The notes under the pieces are model-generated. The model had not been told where the DNA came from, made no database searches, and saw nothing but the letters and a program-made list of their open reading frames with translations. From the NCBI GenBank assembly GCA_026398545.1, contig JAPLSR010000242.1, positions 1 through 16,455 on the forward strand: a stretch of 16,455 nucleotides of DNA. Reading direction: 5' to 3'. The DNA is from Candidatus Sumerlaeota bacterium. GTDB taxonomy: Bacteria > Sumerlaeota > Sumerlaeia > MWCT01. Positions 1 through 7,704 of the stretch are shown piece by piece (the first letter of the stretch is position 1; each line of letters begins with the position of its first letter). Both the position numbers and the translations under genes were made by a program.

Positions 1-475
1 TATACTCGCTTTTAAAGATTTGCCAACTCAAGCCGTCGGATTGCACCCAGGTAATGATGGCATTGCCATTATTGTCCATCGCCACTTGGGGATAATCGGC
101 AAACGTTCCGTCCGGGCTGATATTGTCGGCAAGACTTGAGGGATTATGCCAGACGCCGACCCGATACTCGCTCTTGAAGATTTGGTTGTTCGAGCCGTCG
201 TATTGCTCCCAGGTAATGATGGCATTGCCGTTATTGTCCATTGCAACTTGGGGATTAGAGGCGTTCTGTCCGTCCGGGCTGATATTGTCTGTGAGACTTG
301 AGGGGTTCGTCCAGACGCCAACCCTATACTCGCTTTTAAAGATTTGCCAATTCGAGCCATCGGATTGATACCAGGTAATGATGGCATTGCCATTGTTGTC
401 CATTGCCACCTGGGGATAATAGACGTCCTGTCCATCCGGGCTGATATTGTTGGCAAGAGTAAATGGATTTATCCA
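1..475 (-). repeat. 162-bp tandem coding repeats (54 residues each)
   Basis: On the minus strand, unit 1 runs 475-314, unit 2 runs 313-152 and unit 3 runs from 151 past the left edge. Each unit starts at a Trp codon (TGG) followed by an Asn-Pro pair. The units are strongly conserved at DNA level: for example, the block coding MDNNGNAIIT is almost unchanged in all three. This indicates recent amplification or gene conversion. The array length cannot be judged because it continues outside the window. Confidence 0.9.
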
Positions 476-1168
476 ACCTTGGGTTACCAAACGATAATGC
501 TTTCCATTAACAACCAATTCAACCTGTCCGGCAGCATTCACCTCAAACAAGGCATTAGTTCCCAGATTTATCTGGTCCCCAGGGTTGTTTAAAACACCGG
601 CAAGCCCAAGCGCCTTGGTCGCAGTCGTGGACGTGTCTGAGTGTCCTGCGGTCCCTGCGGTGATGGCGTTCGCGGCATTCGTAGCATTCGTTGCAGAATC
701 GGCGTTTGTTGCGTGCCCCGCATTGACGGCGTTCTCGGCATTCGTAGCATTTGTTGCAGAATCGGCTGTTGTTGCGTGCCCCGCATTCATGGCGTTTATT
801 GCGAAACCTGCCGAAGTAATCCTCATCCGCTTTGCCAGATTATCACCTGCGATGTTGACATTCAGCCAGACGGAATCGCCGGAAAAAACTGATTCAGGAA
901 TCAGGTTGCCCGGATCATCGCCGATGAGTGTTGAATAAATCCCGTCGGCGTCGGGTGTAACCGTGTCCGAGTCGCTGAATCCGGCGCCCAGCTGGGTTCC
1001 GCCCGTTTCGGCGTCCCAGAATGTGAAAGTAACCTCCACGGGAGTCGTAACCGGCTTCCCCTGTTTGTCGGTCAGCATCCCCTGATAATTAATCAGGCGC
1101 GGTGCCGCAGAAAGGCTCATTGCAAGAGCCATAATTGCCAACGCCAATAACAATGTTTTCGCTTTCAT
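1..1168 (-). CDS. Secreted repeat protein, probable beta-propeller type (3' end outside window)
   Basis: The frame is open from ATG at 1168 to the left edge (389 codons) with no stop, so the C-terminus is missing. The ATG has a good ribosome binding site (AAAGGAG, about 8 nt upstream). Residues 1-22 form a Sec signal peptide (MKAKTLLLALAIMALAMSLSA). Residues 23-125 are an N-terminal beta domain starting PRLINYQGMLTDKQGKPV, a type often seen at the start of large secreted proteins of environmental bacteria. Residues 128-169 are a low-complexity Ala/Asn/Thr block made of two 21-residue repeats. From residue 232 there are 54-residue repeats with the core SPDGQ...YPQVAMDNNGNAIITW..DGSNWQIFKSEY; two are complete and the third is cut by the edge. 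The AIITW and IFKSEY-like strands resemble short-blade beta-propeller repeats. A surface or secreted binding role is inferred; no catalytic motif is visible. It is divergent from the secreted-protein gene at 1445. Confidence 0.85.
   Translation of the reverse strand, partial: MKAKTLLLALAIMALAMSLSAAPRLINYQGMLTDKQGKPVTTPVEVTFTFWDAETGGTQLGAGFSDSDTVTPDADGIYSTLIGDDPGNLIPESVFSGDSVWLNVNIAGDNLAKRMRITSAGFAINAMNAGHATTADSATNATNAENAVNAGHATNADSATNATNAANAITAGTAGHSDTSTTATKALGLAGVLNNPGDQINLGTNALFEVNAAGQVELVVNGKHYRLVTQGWINPFTLANNISPDGQDVYYPQVAMDNNGNAIITWYQSDGSNWQIFKSEYRVGVWTNPSSLTDNISPDGQNASNPQVAMDNNGNAIITWEQYDGSNNQIFKSEYRVGVWHNPSSLADNISPDGTFADYPQVAMDNNGNAIITWVQSDGLSWQIFKSEY
662..787 (-). repeat. Two 63-bp tandem coding repeats (Ala/Asn/Thr-rich, 21 residues)
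   Basis: Copy 1 runs 787-725 and copy 2 runs 724-662 on the minus strand. They encode NAGHATTADSATNATNAENA plus V, then NAGHATNADSATNATNAANA plus I. The inner DSATNATNA is itself periodic. Such Ala-Asn-Thr stretches after an NYQG-type N-terminal domain resemble the stalk segments of fibre-like secreted proteins. A stalk or linker role is inferred. Confidence 0.8.
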
Positions 1169-1253
1169 TGCCGTCTCTCCTTTCAACAAATATTTGTGCA
1201 AATGGCTTTTCCCATGTCTTAAAAATTTTAATCCTGTTTAGAGCTTACAAAAT

Positions 1254-1281
1254 TAAATACTCCCTTATTTCATCAATGCAA
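1254..1281 (-). promoter_or_regulatory. Possible sigma70-type promoter of the repeat-protein gene
   Basis: On the minus strand, TTGCAT (1281-1276) and TATTTA (1259-1254) are separated by 16 nt. They lie about 90 nt upstream of the ATG at 1168. Both boxes match the consensus only partly, and the intergenic DNA is AT-rich, so a chance match is quite possible. Confidence 0.25.
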
Positions 1282-1444
1282 GGACATTTTTTAGCAAGCC
1301 TGAAACAACATTCTTACAATCCACAGACCCGGAGATATGCCCTGCCGGATTACACAGGTTCTCTCCCTTCCTTTTCACATAATCATTGATTTCGGGAAAA
1401 TGTGATTGTATCGGACTCCTAATATCATTTGGGGGTATCTGAAA

Positions 1445-2875
1445 ATGAAAATGCATCTTGAACCAATCGGAGCTATCGTATGTCTTATCTTATGCCTTTC
1501 TTCCTTTGCATCTGCGGCAACACTCAACATTCCGCCCCGCCCCGCCGGCGCCCTCAAGGGGAGCGAGTTTGTAAATCTCGTCACATTCATGACACAAGAT
1601 GCGCGGGAGCAGAACATTTATAACCAGATTTCAATCGGCAACATCCCTGATTTTTACAGAACTCTGTGCGCTGTAACCGTTACAGCCAATCTCAGCGGAC
1701 AGGACCACACTGTCATTTATTATGTCACGCCGGATTATCTCGCCATCGGCTCCGACGATGATTATTTCCTGTGCCCCATGACGCCCATATTGGCGCAACA
1801 GGTGGCAGACCTCCTGCAGTGCAGTCTGCCCACATGCAAGATGGTCGATGCCATCTGGACTCATGCGGCGGTCAAACTGGCTCCCGCTCCCATCCCTCCC
1901 AGCCCGCAAATGACCACCGTCCCCGTCTTCAACCAGCATAACACCATGGTATGGAACCAGCGGCAGCCGGTTTTATCGCAATTTCCGCTCGGCGCACTTG
2001 TCGGAGGCGACAAAAAGGATGTTGTCATCACAAACAGGATTTACACGGCGTCCCCGCCGCCGCGCGTCGCCATCTATGGCTGGCATCAGCTGAACGGGAC
2101 ACCCATTCAGCCCCTCACCACCGTCCATGCAAGCACATACGCCGACTACAGCCACGGCATCCGCCTTGCGAACCTTAAACTCCTTATGGATGGACAGGAA
2201 AAAACCATCCCGGAAGTCCTTGCCGACTCTGTCCTCTCCGCACTCCTCAGCGATGAGGGCGTCATCTCCACGCCCAGATATCCCACCCCCACGCCTCAGC
2301 CGACCCCGACACCAGCGCCCACCAATCTCGTCAAAAATGGGAGTTTTGAAGAGGGATTCACATCAGGGGTCGGAAATAACTGGACAAAATGGGAGGCGCC
2401 CGGCTCCAACACCATCACCTTCGGTCAGGCGAGTGTAAATAAACACGACGGGAGCTATTCCCAGTACTGGGCGCGCTCGGACACCTCACTCTTCAATGGA
2501 GGCATTTATCAGAAAATCACGGTCACTCCGGGAACAACATATAAAATCAGCGCATGGATAAAAAGGCAATCCCTCCTTACAGGGACATCCATGGAATTCG
2601 GTTACGACCTCTCCGGCGGCACGGACGGCATGGCGTCATCCGTTGTTTACACAGACCTGACAGGCGCAACAGACAACATCTGGGTTGCTTACAATGCCAC
2701 GGGCACCTCGACAGGCGGCAACATCACCTTATTTGCCCGTGCAGGGCACACCGGCACGGCGGGCGGCACAAATTCCTACTTCTATCTGGACCAAATCAAT
2801 ATGATTGTTTCAGAGCCTACACCAACACCACCCATACCCCCCTCCACTCAAAATACCTACTGGAGGATGTATTAA
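1445..2875 (+). CDS. Secreted protein of unknown function with C-terminal carbohydrate-binding-like domain
   Basis: I chose ATG 1445 because GGGGG at 1431-1435 lies 9 nt upstream and because it starts a clean signal peptide (residues 1-24, cleavage after ASA). A TTG at 1406 would put 13 extra residues before it. The mature 452 residues have three parts. Residues 25-275 are a domain with motifs FLCPMTPILAQQVADLL, SLPTCKMVDAIW, PLGALVGGDKKDVVITNR, IYGWHQLNGTPIQPL and DYSHGIRL. I recall similar uncharacterised proteins in other bacteria sharing these motifs, but no assigned function. Residues 279-293 are a PTPTPQPTPTP-type linker. Residues 294-456 form a jelly-roll-like domain of the CBM4/9 type, starting NLVKNGSFEEG and ending YFYLDQINMIV. 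A short second P/T-rich tail (458-467) ends in TYWRMY. The conserved Asp, His and Ser residues of DYSHG would suit a hydrolase, but this is speculation. Confidence 0.85.
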   Translation: MKMHLEPIGAIVCLILCLSSFASAATLNIPPRPAGALKGSEFVNLVTFMTQDAREQNIYNQISIGNIPDFYRTLCAVTVTANLSGQDHTVIYYVTPDYLAIGSDDDYFLCPMTPILAQQVADLLQCSLPTCKMVDAIWTHAAVKLAPAPIPPSPQMTTVPVFNQHNTMVWNQRQPVLSQFPLGALVGGDKKDVVITNRIYTASPPPRVAIYGWHQLNGTPIQPLTTVHASTYADYSHGIRLANLKLLMDGQEKTIPEVLADSVLSALLSDEGVISTPRYPTPTPQPTPTPAPTNLVKNGSFEEGFTSGVGNNWTKWEAPGSNTITFGQASVNKHDGSYSQYWARSDTSLFNGGIYQKITVTPGTTYKISAWIKRQSLLTGTSMEFGYDLSGGTDGMASSVVYTDLTGATDNIWVAYNATGTSTGGNITLFARAGHTGTAGGTNSYFYLDQINMIVSEPTPTPPIPPSTQNTYWRMY

Positions 2876-2906
2876 GAGAGACAAAAAATGAAATTAATTC
2901 ACCACA

Positions 2907-2923
2907 GTCCGCCTCAGGCGGAC
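2907..2923. repeat. 17-bp palindrome GTCCGCC-TCA-GGCGGAC, copy 1
   Basis: This is a perfect inverted repeat (7-bp arms, 3-nt centre). It lies between the convergent 3' ends of the genes at 1445-2875 and 2958-3455, and its inner 15 bp recur at 13738-13752 in the opposite orientation. A terminator role is possible from the position, but no T-run follows on either strand. A dispersed short palindromic element is as likely. Confidence 0.6.
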
Positions 2924-2939
2924 ACAGAGTGCACAGAGA
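2922..2939. repeat. 9-bp-period array, site A (two units)
   Basis: The two units are ACACAGAGT and GCACAGAGA, directly abutting the palindrome at 2907-2923. This is the smallest of the nonamer sites in the window and is supported mainly by its likeness to the sites at 3562, 7481 and 7741. Confidence 0.5.
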
Positions 2940-2957
2940 ATTTCCAATATTTTCCCC

Positions 2958-3455
2958 TTATTCAATAAGAATAACTCCATAGTAGTTTTCAGGACATGTG
3001 CGCGTCCTGACAACATCAATGGGGAATCCATTAGCCCTCGCCGTGGCATAGACGTCAATGCCGGATGCCTCCATTGCGGGGCGAGCCTCCTCAGGGTGCC
3101 GGCAGAACTTTGGACATCTCTCGCACAGATGGCATGGTCCCGCTCCCATCCCGTATGCCTTGTAATATCCATCCAGAAATATCTCCCGCTCCAGCGTGGC
3201 AACCATTGAGCGGATATCGGAGTATTCATCCCCGTGGATAAGGAGGGCGCGCTGATAATCGGCAAGCATCCGGCGTGTCACTTCCGGCGTGGGGGAATAA
3301 GGCGGACATGTCAGTCTCCGCCCATACCCACCGCAGCCAAACTGGCATTTCAGCCTGACCCACTCGGCAGTGACGATACTTTTTGCCGAAATTATCTTTG
3401 CATCCTTCGCCCCAAGCTCCCGCGCCCTCTTAATATACCTCTCATCTGTCTTCAT
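2958..3455 (-). CDS. DUF2284-family predicted metal-binding protein
   Basis: The product has 165 residues. I chose the ATG at 3455, which has AGGAGGG 7 nt upstream; a GTG at 3479 in the same frame would add eight residues and lacks such a site. The sequence carries the DUF2284 (PF10050/COG5423) signature: C37-QFG-C41-GGYG....C50-PPYSP near the middle, then C108-HL-C111-ER-C114-PKF-C118-RHPEEARPAMEASGIDV. These seven cysteines suggest an iron-sulfur or other metal site; the exact cofactor is not known to me. There is no signal peptide or membrane segment, so it is cytoplasmic. The family is common in anaerobes. It is divergent from the [2Fe-2S] subunit gene at 3674, with 218 nt between the start codons, so shared control is possible. 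It may be monocistronic: its 3' end faces that of the gene at 1445. Confidence 0.85.
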   Translation of the reverse strand: MKTDERYIKRARELGAKDAKIISAKSIVTAEWVRLKCQFGCGGYGRRLTCPPYSPTPEVTRRMLADYQRALLIHGDEYSDIRSMVATLEREIFLDGYYKAYGMGAGPCHLCERCPKFCRHPEEARPAMEASGIDVYATARANGFPIDVVRTRTCPENYYGVILIE

Positions 3456-3561
3456 CCCTGAGCCCTCCTCTGAACACACGCCGCAAAAACATAAAAGGTG
3501 TAATTTACAGAATTATATATCACAATAAGGACAATAATGATTATCGTCAATAGAATATCTC

Positions 3562-3588
3562 TCGCAGAGAACGCAGAGGGCGCAGAGA
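3562..3588. repeat. 9-bp-period array, site B (three units)
   Basis: The three units are TCGCAGAGA, ACGCAGAGG and GCGCAGAGA. The array lies between the divergent starts of the DUF2284 gene (3455) and the [2Fe-2S] gene (3674). The position between two promoters argues against a simple terminator function. I saw no clear sigma70 promoter boxes in the AT-rich flanks. Confidence 0.6.
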
Positions 3589-3673
3589 CAATAATTAATA
3601 TATACTTTTTTTACCTTGCAAATATGCCCTTGTGAACGTCATATCATTATTAAATCTTGAGGAAATTCACGAC

Positions 3674-4153
3674 ATGGCTGAAAAGTTCAGTCTCAAGTTT
3701 ATCCTGAATGGAAAGCCCGTGGAGGCGGAAATCCCCCCAAACACACTCCTCGTTGACATGCTCCGCAGTCATTTTGGACTCACAGGCACCAAGGTGGGAT
3801 GCGGGACGGGGGAGTGTGGAGCCTGCACGGTTCTCCTGAATGAAAAACCTGTGAATTCCTGCCTCATACTCGCCATTCAGGCAGATGGTCACTCCGTCAC
3901 CACCATTGAGGGACTGCCGGAGGACGCAAAGCCAACACCCCTGCAGAAGAGCCTTGTTGAAGAGGGGGCAATCCAGTGCGGATTCTGCACGCCGGGCTTC
4001 GTCATCTCTGCCACAGCGCTCCTTCGGGAGAATCCCTCTCCCACCGAGGATGAGATTCGCACCGCTATTTCAGGCAATCTCTGCCGTTGCACCGGATACC
4101 AGAGGGTTGTTCAGGCAATACAGAACACGGCGAAAAAGATATCCGGTTCATGA
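3674..4153 (+). CDS. [2Fe-2S] small subunit, xanthine dehydrogenase/CO dehydrogenase type
   Basis: ATG 3674 was chosen because GAGGA (3659-3663) lies 10 nt upstream and the resulting 159 residues match the usual 150-170 of this family; a GTG at 3632 would add 14 residues. Two [2Fe-2S] sites are complete. The plant-ferredoxin-like N-terminal domain has C43, C48, C51 and C63 (VGCGTGECGACTV). The C-terminal four-helix domain has C102, C105, C137 and C139 (QCGFCTPGF and NLCRCTGY). In known enzymes this subunit (CoxS, HcrC, XdhC-type) passes electrons between a molybdopterin subunit and an FAD subunit. Neither partner gene is in the window: the next gene is a pseudokinase and the previous one is DUF2284. 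The true substrate is therefore unknown. It could serve a remote molybdoenzyme or be a stray electron carrier. Confidence 0.93.
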   Translation: MAEKFSLKFILNGKPVEAEIPPNTLLVDMLRSHFGLTGTKVGCGTGECGACTVLLNEKPVNSCLILAIQADGHSVTTIEGLPEDAKPTPLQKSLVEEGAIQCGFCTPGFVISATALLRENPSPTEDEIRTAISGNLCRCTGYQRVVQAIQNTAKKISGS

Positions 4154-4228
4154 GACAAAAGCTAAGGATTGTATATATAAATATTCCTGCATTGTTTGAA
4201 AACTGTGTAGTATCGCCGATGCATACTC

Positions 4229-5875
4229 ATGAATATCTCACTATCTGACATAGAGAGGCTGGGTATCTTCCGGGAGGAGGTGCTGGGGCGAGTTTTTGAG
4301 GGGAGTCTGCGCGATTCCGACCGGCTGTTAATTGTGAAGGAATTTCTCCCGCCGTCCACCCTTGACAAAAAGAGCCGCGTGAGACTCCGTCTTAGATTTT
4401 TTGAAGAGTCCAACGCCCTGAAGGGGATTCTAAATCCCTCAATCGCCATCCCCATTGGCATCATTGACGATGAAGAAAGCGCCTGCGTCATTTATCACCA
4501 GCCTGTCGGCATCCCCTATTACAATTTTTTAAGTTCAAAGGGACACCTGACACACCTCGATGCCCTCCATCTCCTCAAACGCATCGTCAATTGTTACGCC
4601 CTTCTCGCAAAAAACGGCATTCACCGGTATAATGTCATTCCAAATGATTTCTTCATCACGGAAAATAATGCCGTCCAGATGGTTGACACCACATTTGCCG
4701 CATTTGACAGACCATCCGGTCTCTTCGATGCCGGGCTCCTCTCCGGCGACCGCTCATTTTATGCGCCGGAACAGATTGTAAAGGGCAAAGTCGGGGAAAG
4801 GGCGCTCATTTTTTCGCTCGGCTTACTCTTTTACCACATCCTGACCGGCGAAAGACTTTTCACCGCCCCATCGCCCATCGAGACCCTTTCTCTCATCCTC
4901 ACAAAACCCTATCCTTCCCTGCCGGAGAAAGTTTATGCCTCCACTGAACTGGAAGACCTTGTCCGACGGATGCTTCACAAGGATGAGGCAAACCGGTTTG
5001 CCACTCTCGAGGAACTGGATAAGAGAATAGATGAGGTAACAGAGATGAAAATGGTGGTGGAGACATTACACCAGAACAGGAAAGAGGCAAGGAGGGAAGA
5101 GATTATCAGGGAAAAAGAGGCGGCGTCTGCAGAAGTCCTCCCGCCATCAAGGAGAGGCGCAAAATGGGCGGCGATTGCTGTCTTTGCCATTATTGTATGT
5201 CTTATATTCTGGTTCACACTCCTGAAGCCCTCTTCGGGAAAGACGGTCAGGCATCCCTCCACCGACCTCAACCTGACCAGGGCGCGCCAGGCGCTTGATA
5301 AAAGCGATTGGGACACGGCGCGGACGCTGACTCAGGAAGTCCTGAAAAATGAAGGAAAAAATCCGGTGGCAAGTCTTATCCTTGGTGAGGCGTATTTCGG
5401 TTTGCAAAATTATGAGGAGGCAATCCGGCATTTCCAGGACGCAGGCAAATCGCAAGATGAGAGCGTGTCTTTCCGCGCCGGTGTCTTCCTCTCCGATTGT
5501 TACGTCAGGGTTGGGCGCCACAGAGAGGCGGAAAAACAACTCCGCCGTATGCTGGACGCCGCAACATCCGAAAGGCGAGACACTATCATTTCCCTCCGCA
5601 AAAAATTAATCGCCCTCTGCCTTGCTGAAGCGGAAAGGCTTGCGCAATCATCCACCGATGACAATTTACTGCGCACAAAAGTGGGGGATTTTCAGTATGT
5701 GGTGGAGAGAATTGACGCCGGTGCAGTGGAACTGGAATTTTTCCGCGGCGTGCTCGCCTCAACAGATAGTGATTTAAAATCCGCCCTCACCCGCATATCC
5801 GCATACTGCGCCGCCCGTCCACAGGATGCCGCAGCGGCGAGTTTCCTCGAAAAGCTGAAGGCATTAAACCGCTGA
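4229..5875 (+). CDS. Membrane-anchored pseudokinase with C-terminal TPR region
   Basis: The product has 548 residues. Residues 5-270 follow a Ser/Thr kinase fold. The Lys of the VAIK-type strand is present (K37 in IVKEFL), as are a helix-C-like Glu (FFEE, 57-60) and YAPEQ (178-182). Key catalytic elements are lost. HRD is HRY (132-134) and the HRDxKxxN lysine is Val; the Asn (N139) remains. DFG is DTT (153-155), and the conserved Asp of the F helix before FSLGLLFYHILTG is Leu. The glycine-rich loop is also not recognisable. Catalysis is therefore unlikely, although K37, N139 and D153 could still bind nucleotide. Residues 270-310 are charged and probably helical. A single membrane segment at 313-332 follows, then a TPR-like helical region (about 349-540, for example ALILGEAYFGLQNYEEAI-type helices). 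The TPR part would be outside the inner membrane. A signalling or scaffold role is inferred. No clear ribosome binding site precedes 4229. It follows the [2Fe-2S] gene by 75 nt on the same strand. Confidence 0.85.
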   Translation: MNISLSDIERLGIFREEVLGRVFEGSLRDSDRLLIVKEFLPPSTLDKKSRVRLRLRFFEESNALKGILNPSIAIPIGIIDDEESACVIYHQPVGIPYYNFLSSKGHLTHLDALHLLKRIVNCYALLAKNGIHRYNVIPNDFFITENNAVQMVDTTFAAFDRPSGLFDAGLLSGDRSFYAPEQIVKGKVGERALIFSLGLLFYHILTGERLFTAPSPIETLSLILTKPYPSLPEKVYASTELEDLVRRMLHKDEANRFATLEELDKRIDEVTEMKMVVETLHQNRKEARREEIIREKEAASAEVLPPSRRGAKWAAIAVFAIIVCLIFWFTLLKPSSGKTVRHPSTDLNLTRARQALDKSDWDTARTLTQEVLKNEGKNPVASLILGEAYFGLQNYEEAIRHFQDAGKSQDESVSFRAGVFLSDCYVRVGRHREAEKQLRRMLDAATSERRDTIISLRKKLIALCLAEAERLAQSSTDDNLLRTKVGDFQYVVERIDAGAVELEFFRGVLASTDSDLKSALTRISAYCAARPQDAAAASFLEKLKALNR

Positions 5876-5908
5876 TGGAAATTTAACCACCCATTGCGGA
5901 TTTGTCTT

Positions 5909-7450
5909 TCAACCAACCTCTTCCAGTTCACGGTTGGGGATTTCCAGCTCCCGGCGGAGCTCATTCATATCCTTAGGTTTGACAGTGAGTTTCATATAGG
6001 AGGCGCACATGCCGTAAATGAGCCAGGTCAAAAGACCCGGAGCGCCAATGGGGATGAAGCCGAAAAGCCCGAATATGTATGGCGCCAGAAACAGGGCGAT
6101 GAGGGCGGCATTGATGCCGTGGTAATAAGAAACCGGCGGCTGCTGACGCCATCCCTGATACAAGAGGACTAAGAGAAAGGCGGAATAGGAAAGAAATGCG
6201 AACAATCCTGTCAACCCGGATTCATAGGCAACCTGAAAATACAAGCTGTATGGATGCGACTTTGACTCCAGCACCGCGCCCGGACGAATAAACCAATAAA
6301 CATCATTGAACTGCTTCCACCCATAACCGGTGCCGATTAAGGGATTGCGCCTTATCAGTTCCCCGACAACTCCCCAGCGCTCCAGCTGAAGTGAGACCCT
6401 GGAGGCAGGGTCGGCGTATGTCGCGGGTCGGACAATCTCCAGATAATACTCCTTCACCACGCCCGGCATGAATAATATTAGAAGCAAAAGGATGACTAAC
6501 AGGGTTATGAAATATTTCCGCCTGGTCAGGATAATCAGAGCCATAGTGGTGAGAAAGGCTGTGATAAAGCCGCTCCGTGAGAGGGTAAAGAGGAGCGCCC
6601 CGAATGTGATAATCCCCGTGGCGGCAACCCAGCGGCGCGATATCCGCCGCACAGTTATAAAATATTGCACCATTACAATCTGTAACCCGACCACAAGAAA
6701 AAAGGCGGTGTTGTGATAATGGTCAAAGGGAAACTGCACATGATGGAGGAGATTCAATGTCCCGGGCGCAAAAAGACGCACCGCCTCCTTCCGCACCAGC
6801 CAGTTCTGAACCGCATAACTCCCTAAGGGATAGACAACCCCCTGCACCACAACCACAAGGGTGACAGTTAGAACTGCCAGATATGCCGTCATGACAAGCT
6901 TCTTGAAACTCTCAAAAGAGCGGAAATTATCGGAGAGGCAAAGATATATGAGAAGATAGGCGGCAAGCCCTTTCCTCAGCTGTGCGAAACTATCAGCCGG
7001 GAAATAGGATAAAAAGGCTGACAGTAGCACAATAAAACCATACACCCCCAGCGTGAAATCAAACGCCCGCTTTGTCTTTAAGCGCGAGATTGTGGGGCGG
7101 AATGGATATTCCCTATTGATGATGAAAAGTATAAAGAAGGCGAAAATTCCCATCTCCCAGGAAAAAAGGCGAAACACCTCGCCAAAGGGTCTGCGCCCGA
7201 AAAGAAGGGTCGCCAGCGCCGCAATTGCCACCATCATGAGATATTGCAGAAGTGTCCGCACCCACTGCCGACGCGAACTCTGGAAGAAAATCTTTGTGAA
7301 CCATGCCGTGATGGGAATAACCTGAGCTATATAATACACAATGAGGGCATCCCTTTCAAGAAGGAGGGCAAAGAAGAGAAAACAAATACCCACCCGCGCA
7401 ACGGCATCGCATATCCCGAACAGGGTCTCCCTTCCACTTCTATCAGTCAT
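5909..7450 (-). CDS. O-antigen ligase/polymerase-like membrane protein (Wzy_C family)
   Basis: This 513-residue polytopic inner-membrane protein has about 11-12 hydrophobic segments, typical in size for WaaL/Wzy-type proteins. The family region is near residues 285-420. It includes TLSRSGFITAFL (289-300), then a long periplasmic loop with SRVSLQLERW (350-359), RRNPLIGTGYGWKQF (367-381) and SHPYSLYFQVAYESGLTG (398-415). The NPLIGTGxG and H-SYL/F-like motifs are hallmarks of PF04932. Arg292, Arg358 and His399 are candidates for the conserved Arg and His residues that handle the lipid-linked sugar. Such proteins ligate or polymerise undecaprenyl-linked glycans at the periplasmic face; which of the two cannot be told from sequence alone. 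ATG 7450 has an AGGA about 11 nt upstream. The gene is convergent with the pseudokinase gene (33-nt gap) and divergent from the GT4 pseudogene. Confidence 0.85.
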   Translation of the reverse strand: MTDRSGRETLFGICDAVARVGICFLFFALLLERDALIVYYIAQVIPITAWFTKIFFQSSRRQWVRTLLQYLMMVAIAALATLLFGRRPFGEVFRLFSWEMGIFAFFILFIINREYPFRPTISRLKTKRAFDFTLGVYGFIVLLSAFLSYFPADSFAQLRKGLAAYLLIYLCLSDNFRSFESFKKLVMTAYLAVLTVTLVVVVQGVVYPLGSYAVQNWLVRKEAVRLFAPGTLNLLHHVQFPFDHYHNTAFFLVVGLQIVMVQYFITVRRISRRWVAATGIITFGALLFTLSRSGFITAFLTTMALIILTRRKYFITLLVILLLLILFMPGVVKEYYLEIVRPATYADPASRVSLQLERWGVVGELIRRNPLIGTGYGWKQFNDVYWFIRPGAVLESKSHPYSLYFQVAYESGLTGLFAFLSYSAFLLVLLYQGWRQQPPVSYYHGINAALIALFLAPYIFGLFGFIPIGAPGLLTWLIYGMCASYMKLTVKPKDMNELRRELEIPNRELEEVG

Positions 7451-7480
7451 GGGTAAAAATTCCTATAAAATTGCTCTTAC

Positions 7481-7507
7481 CACCAAGACGCCAAGAGCGC
7501 CAAGACA
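7481..7507. repeat. 9-bp-period array, site C (three units)
   Basis: The three units are CACCAAGAC, GCCAAGAGC and GCCAAGACA. The consensus (CCAAGA core) differs from the CGCAGA core of sites B and D, but the period and the purine-rich ending are alike. It is 30 nt upstream of the ligase/polymerase start. Confidence 0.55.
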
Positions 7508-7602
7508 CTCAAAATTTGGGGGACCAATTCATATAAACAAAAGACTTTGAAATACTCTGGAAGGATTTGTCAACCCGAAGAATTGATTAGCGGACGGAAA
7601 TC

Positions 7603-7704
7603 TCAGCGGTGCGGCTTATCCGCGCCCGCCGAAGCGTCTTGTTCTGCCAAAACGCCTTTCTTGACGGCTATCAACTCCTTATAGACCTCATCATCGATTG
7701 AATC
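7603..7704 (-). pseudogene. Possible remnant of a small protein gene
   Basis: On the minus strand, an open frame of 33 codons follows a TGA at 7707-7705 and ends at TGA 7605-7603. It reads DSIDDEVYKELIAVKKG and continues VLAEQDASAGADKPHR. The DDEVYKEL-type start resembles the N-terminal strand and helix of small ribbon-helix-helix antitoxin-like proteins, but it has no start codon, no ribosome binding site and no recognisable full domain. The frame could be open by chance. The likeness is weak and I would not assign a function. Confidence 0.2.

Noticed and set aside
28..456. Open minus-strand frame of 142 codons in the repeat region
   Set aside because: It is the shifted frame of the 162-bp repeats; the real frame is open from ATG 1168 with signal peptide and ribosome binding site.
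585..938. Ala/Val-rich open plus-strand frame
   Set aside because: It is the antisense shadow of the Ala/Asn/Thr-rich coding repeat at 662-787 on the minus strand.
3616..3650. Sigma70 promoter for the [2Fe-2S] gene (TTGCAA near 3616)
   Set aside because: No acceptable -10 box lies at 16-18 nt spacing.
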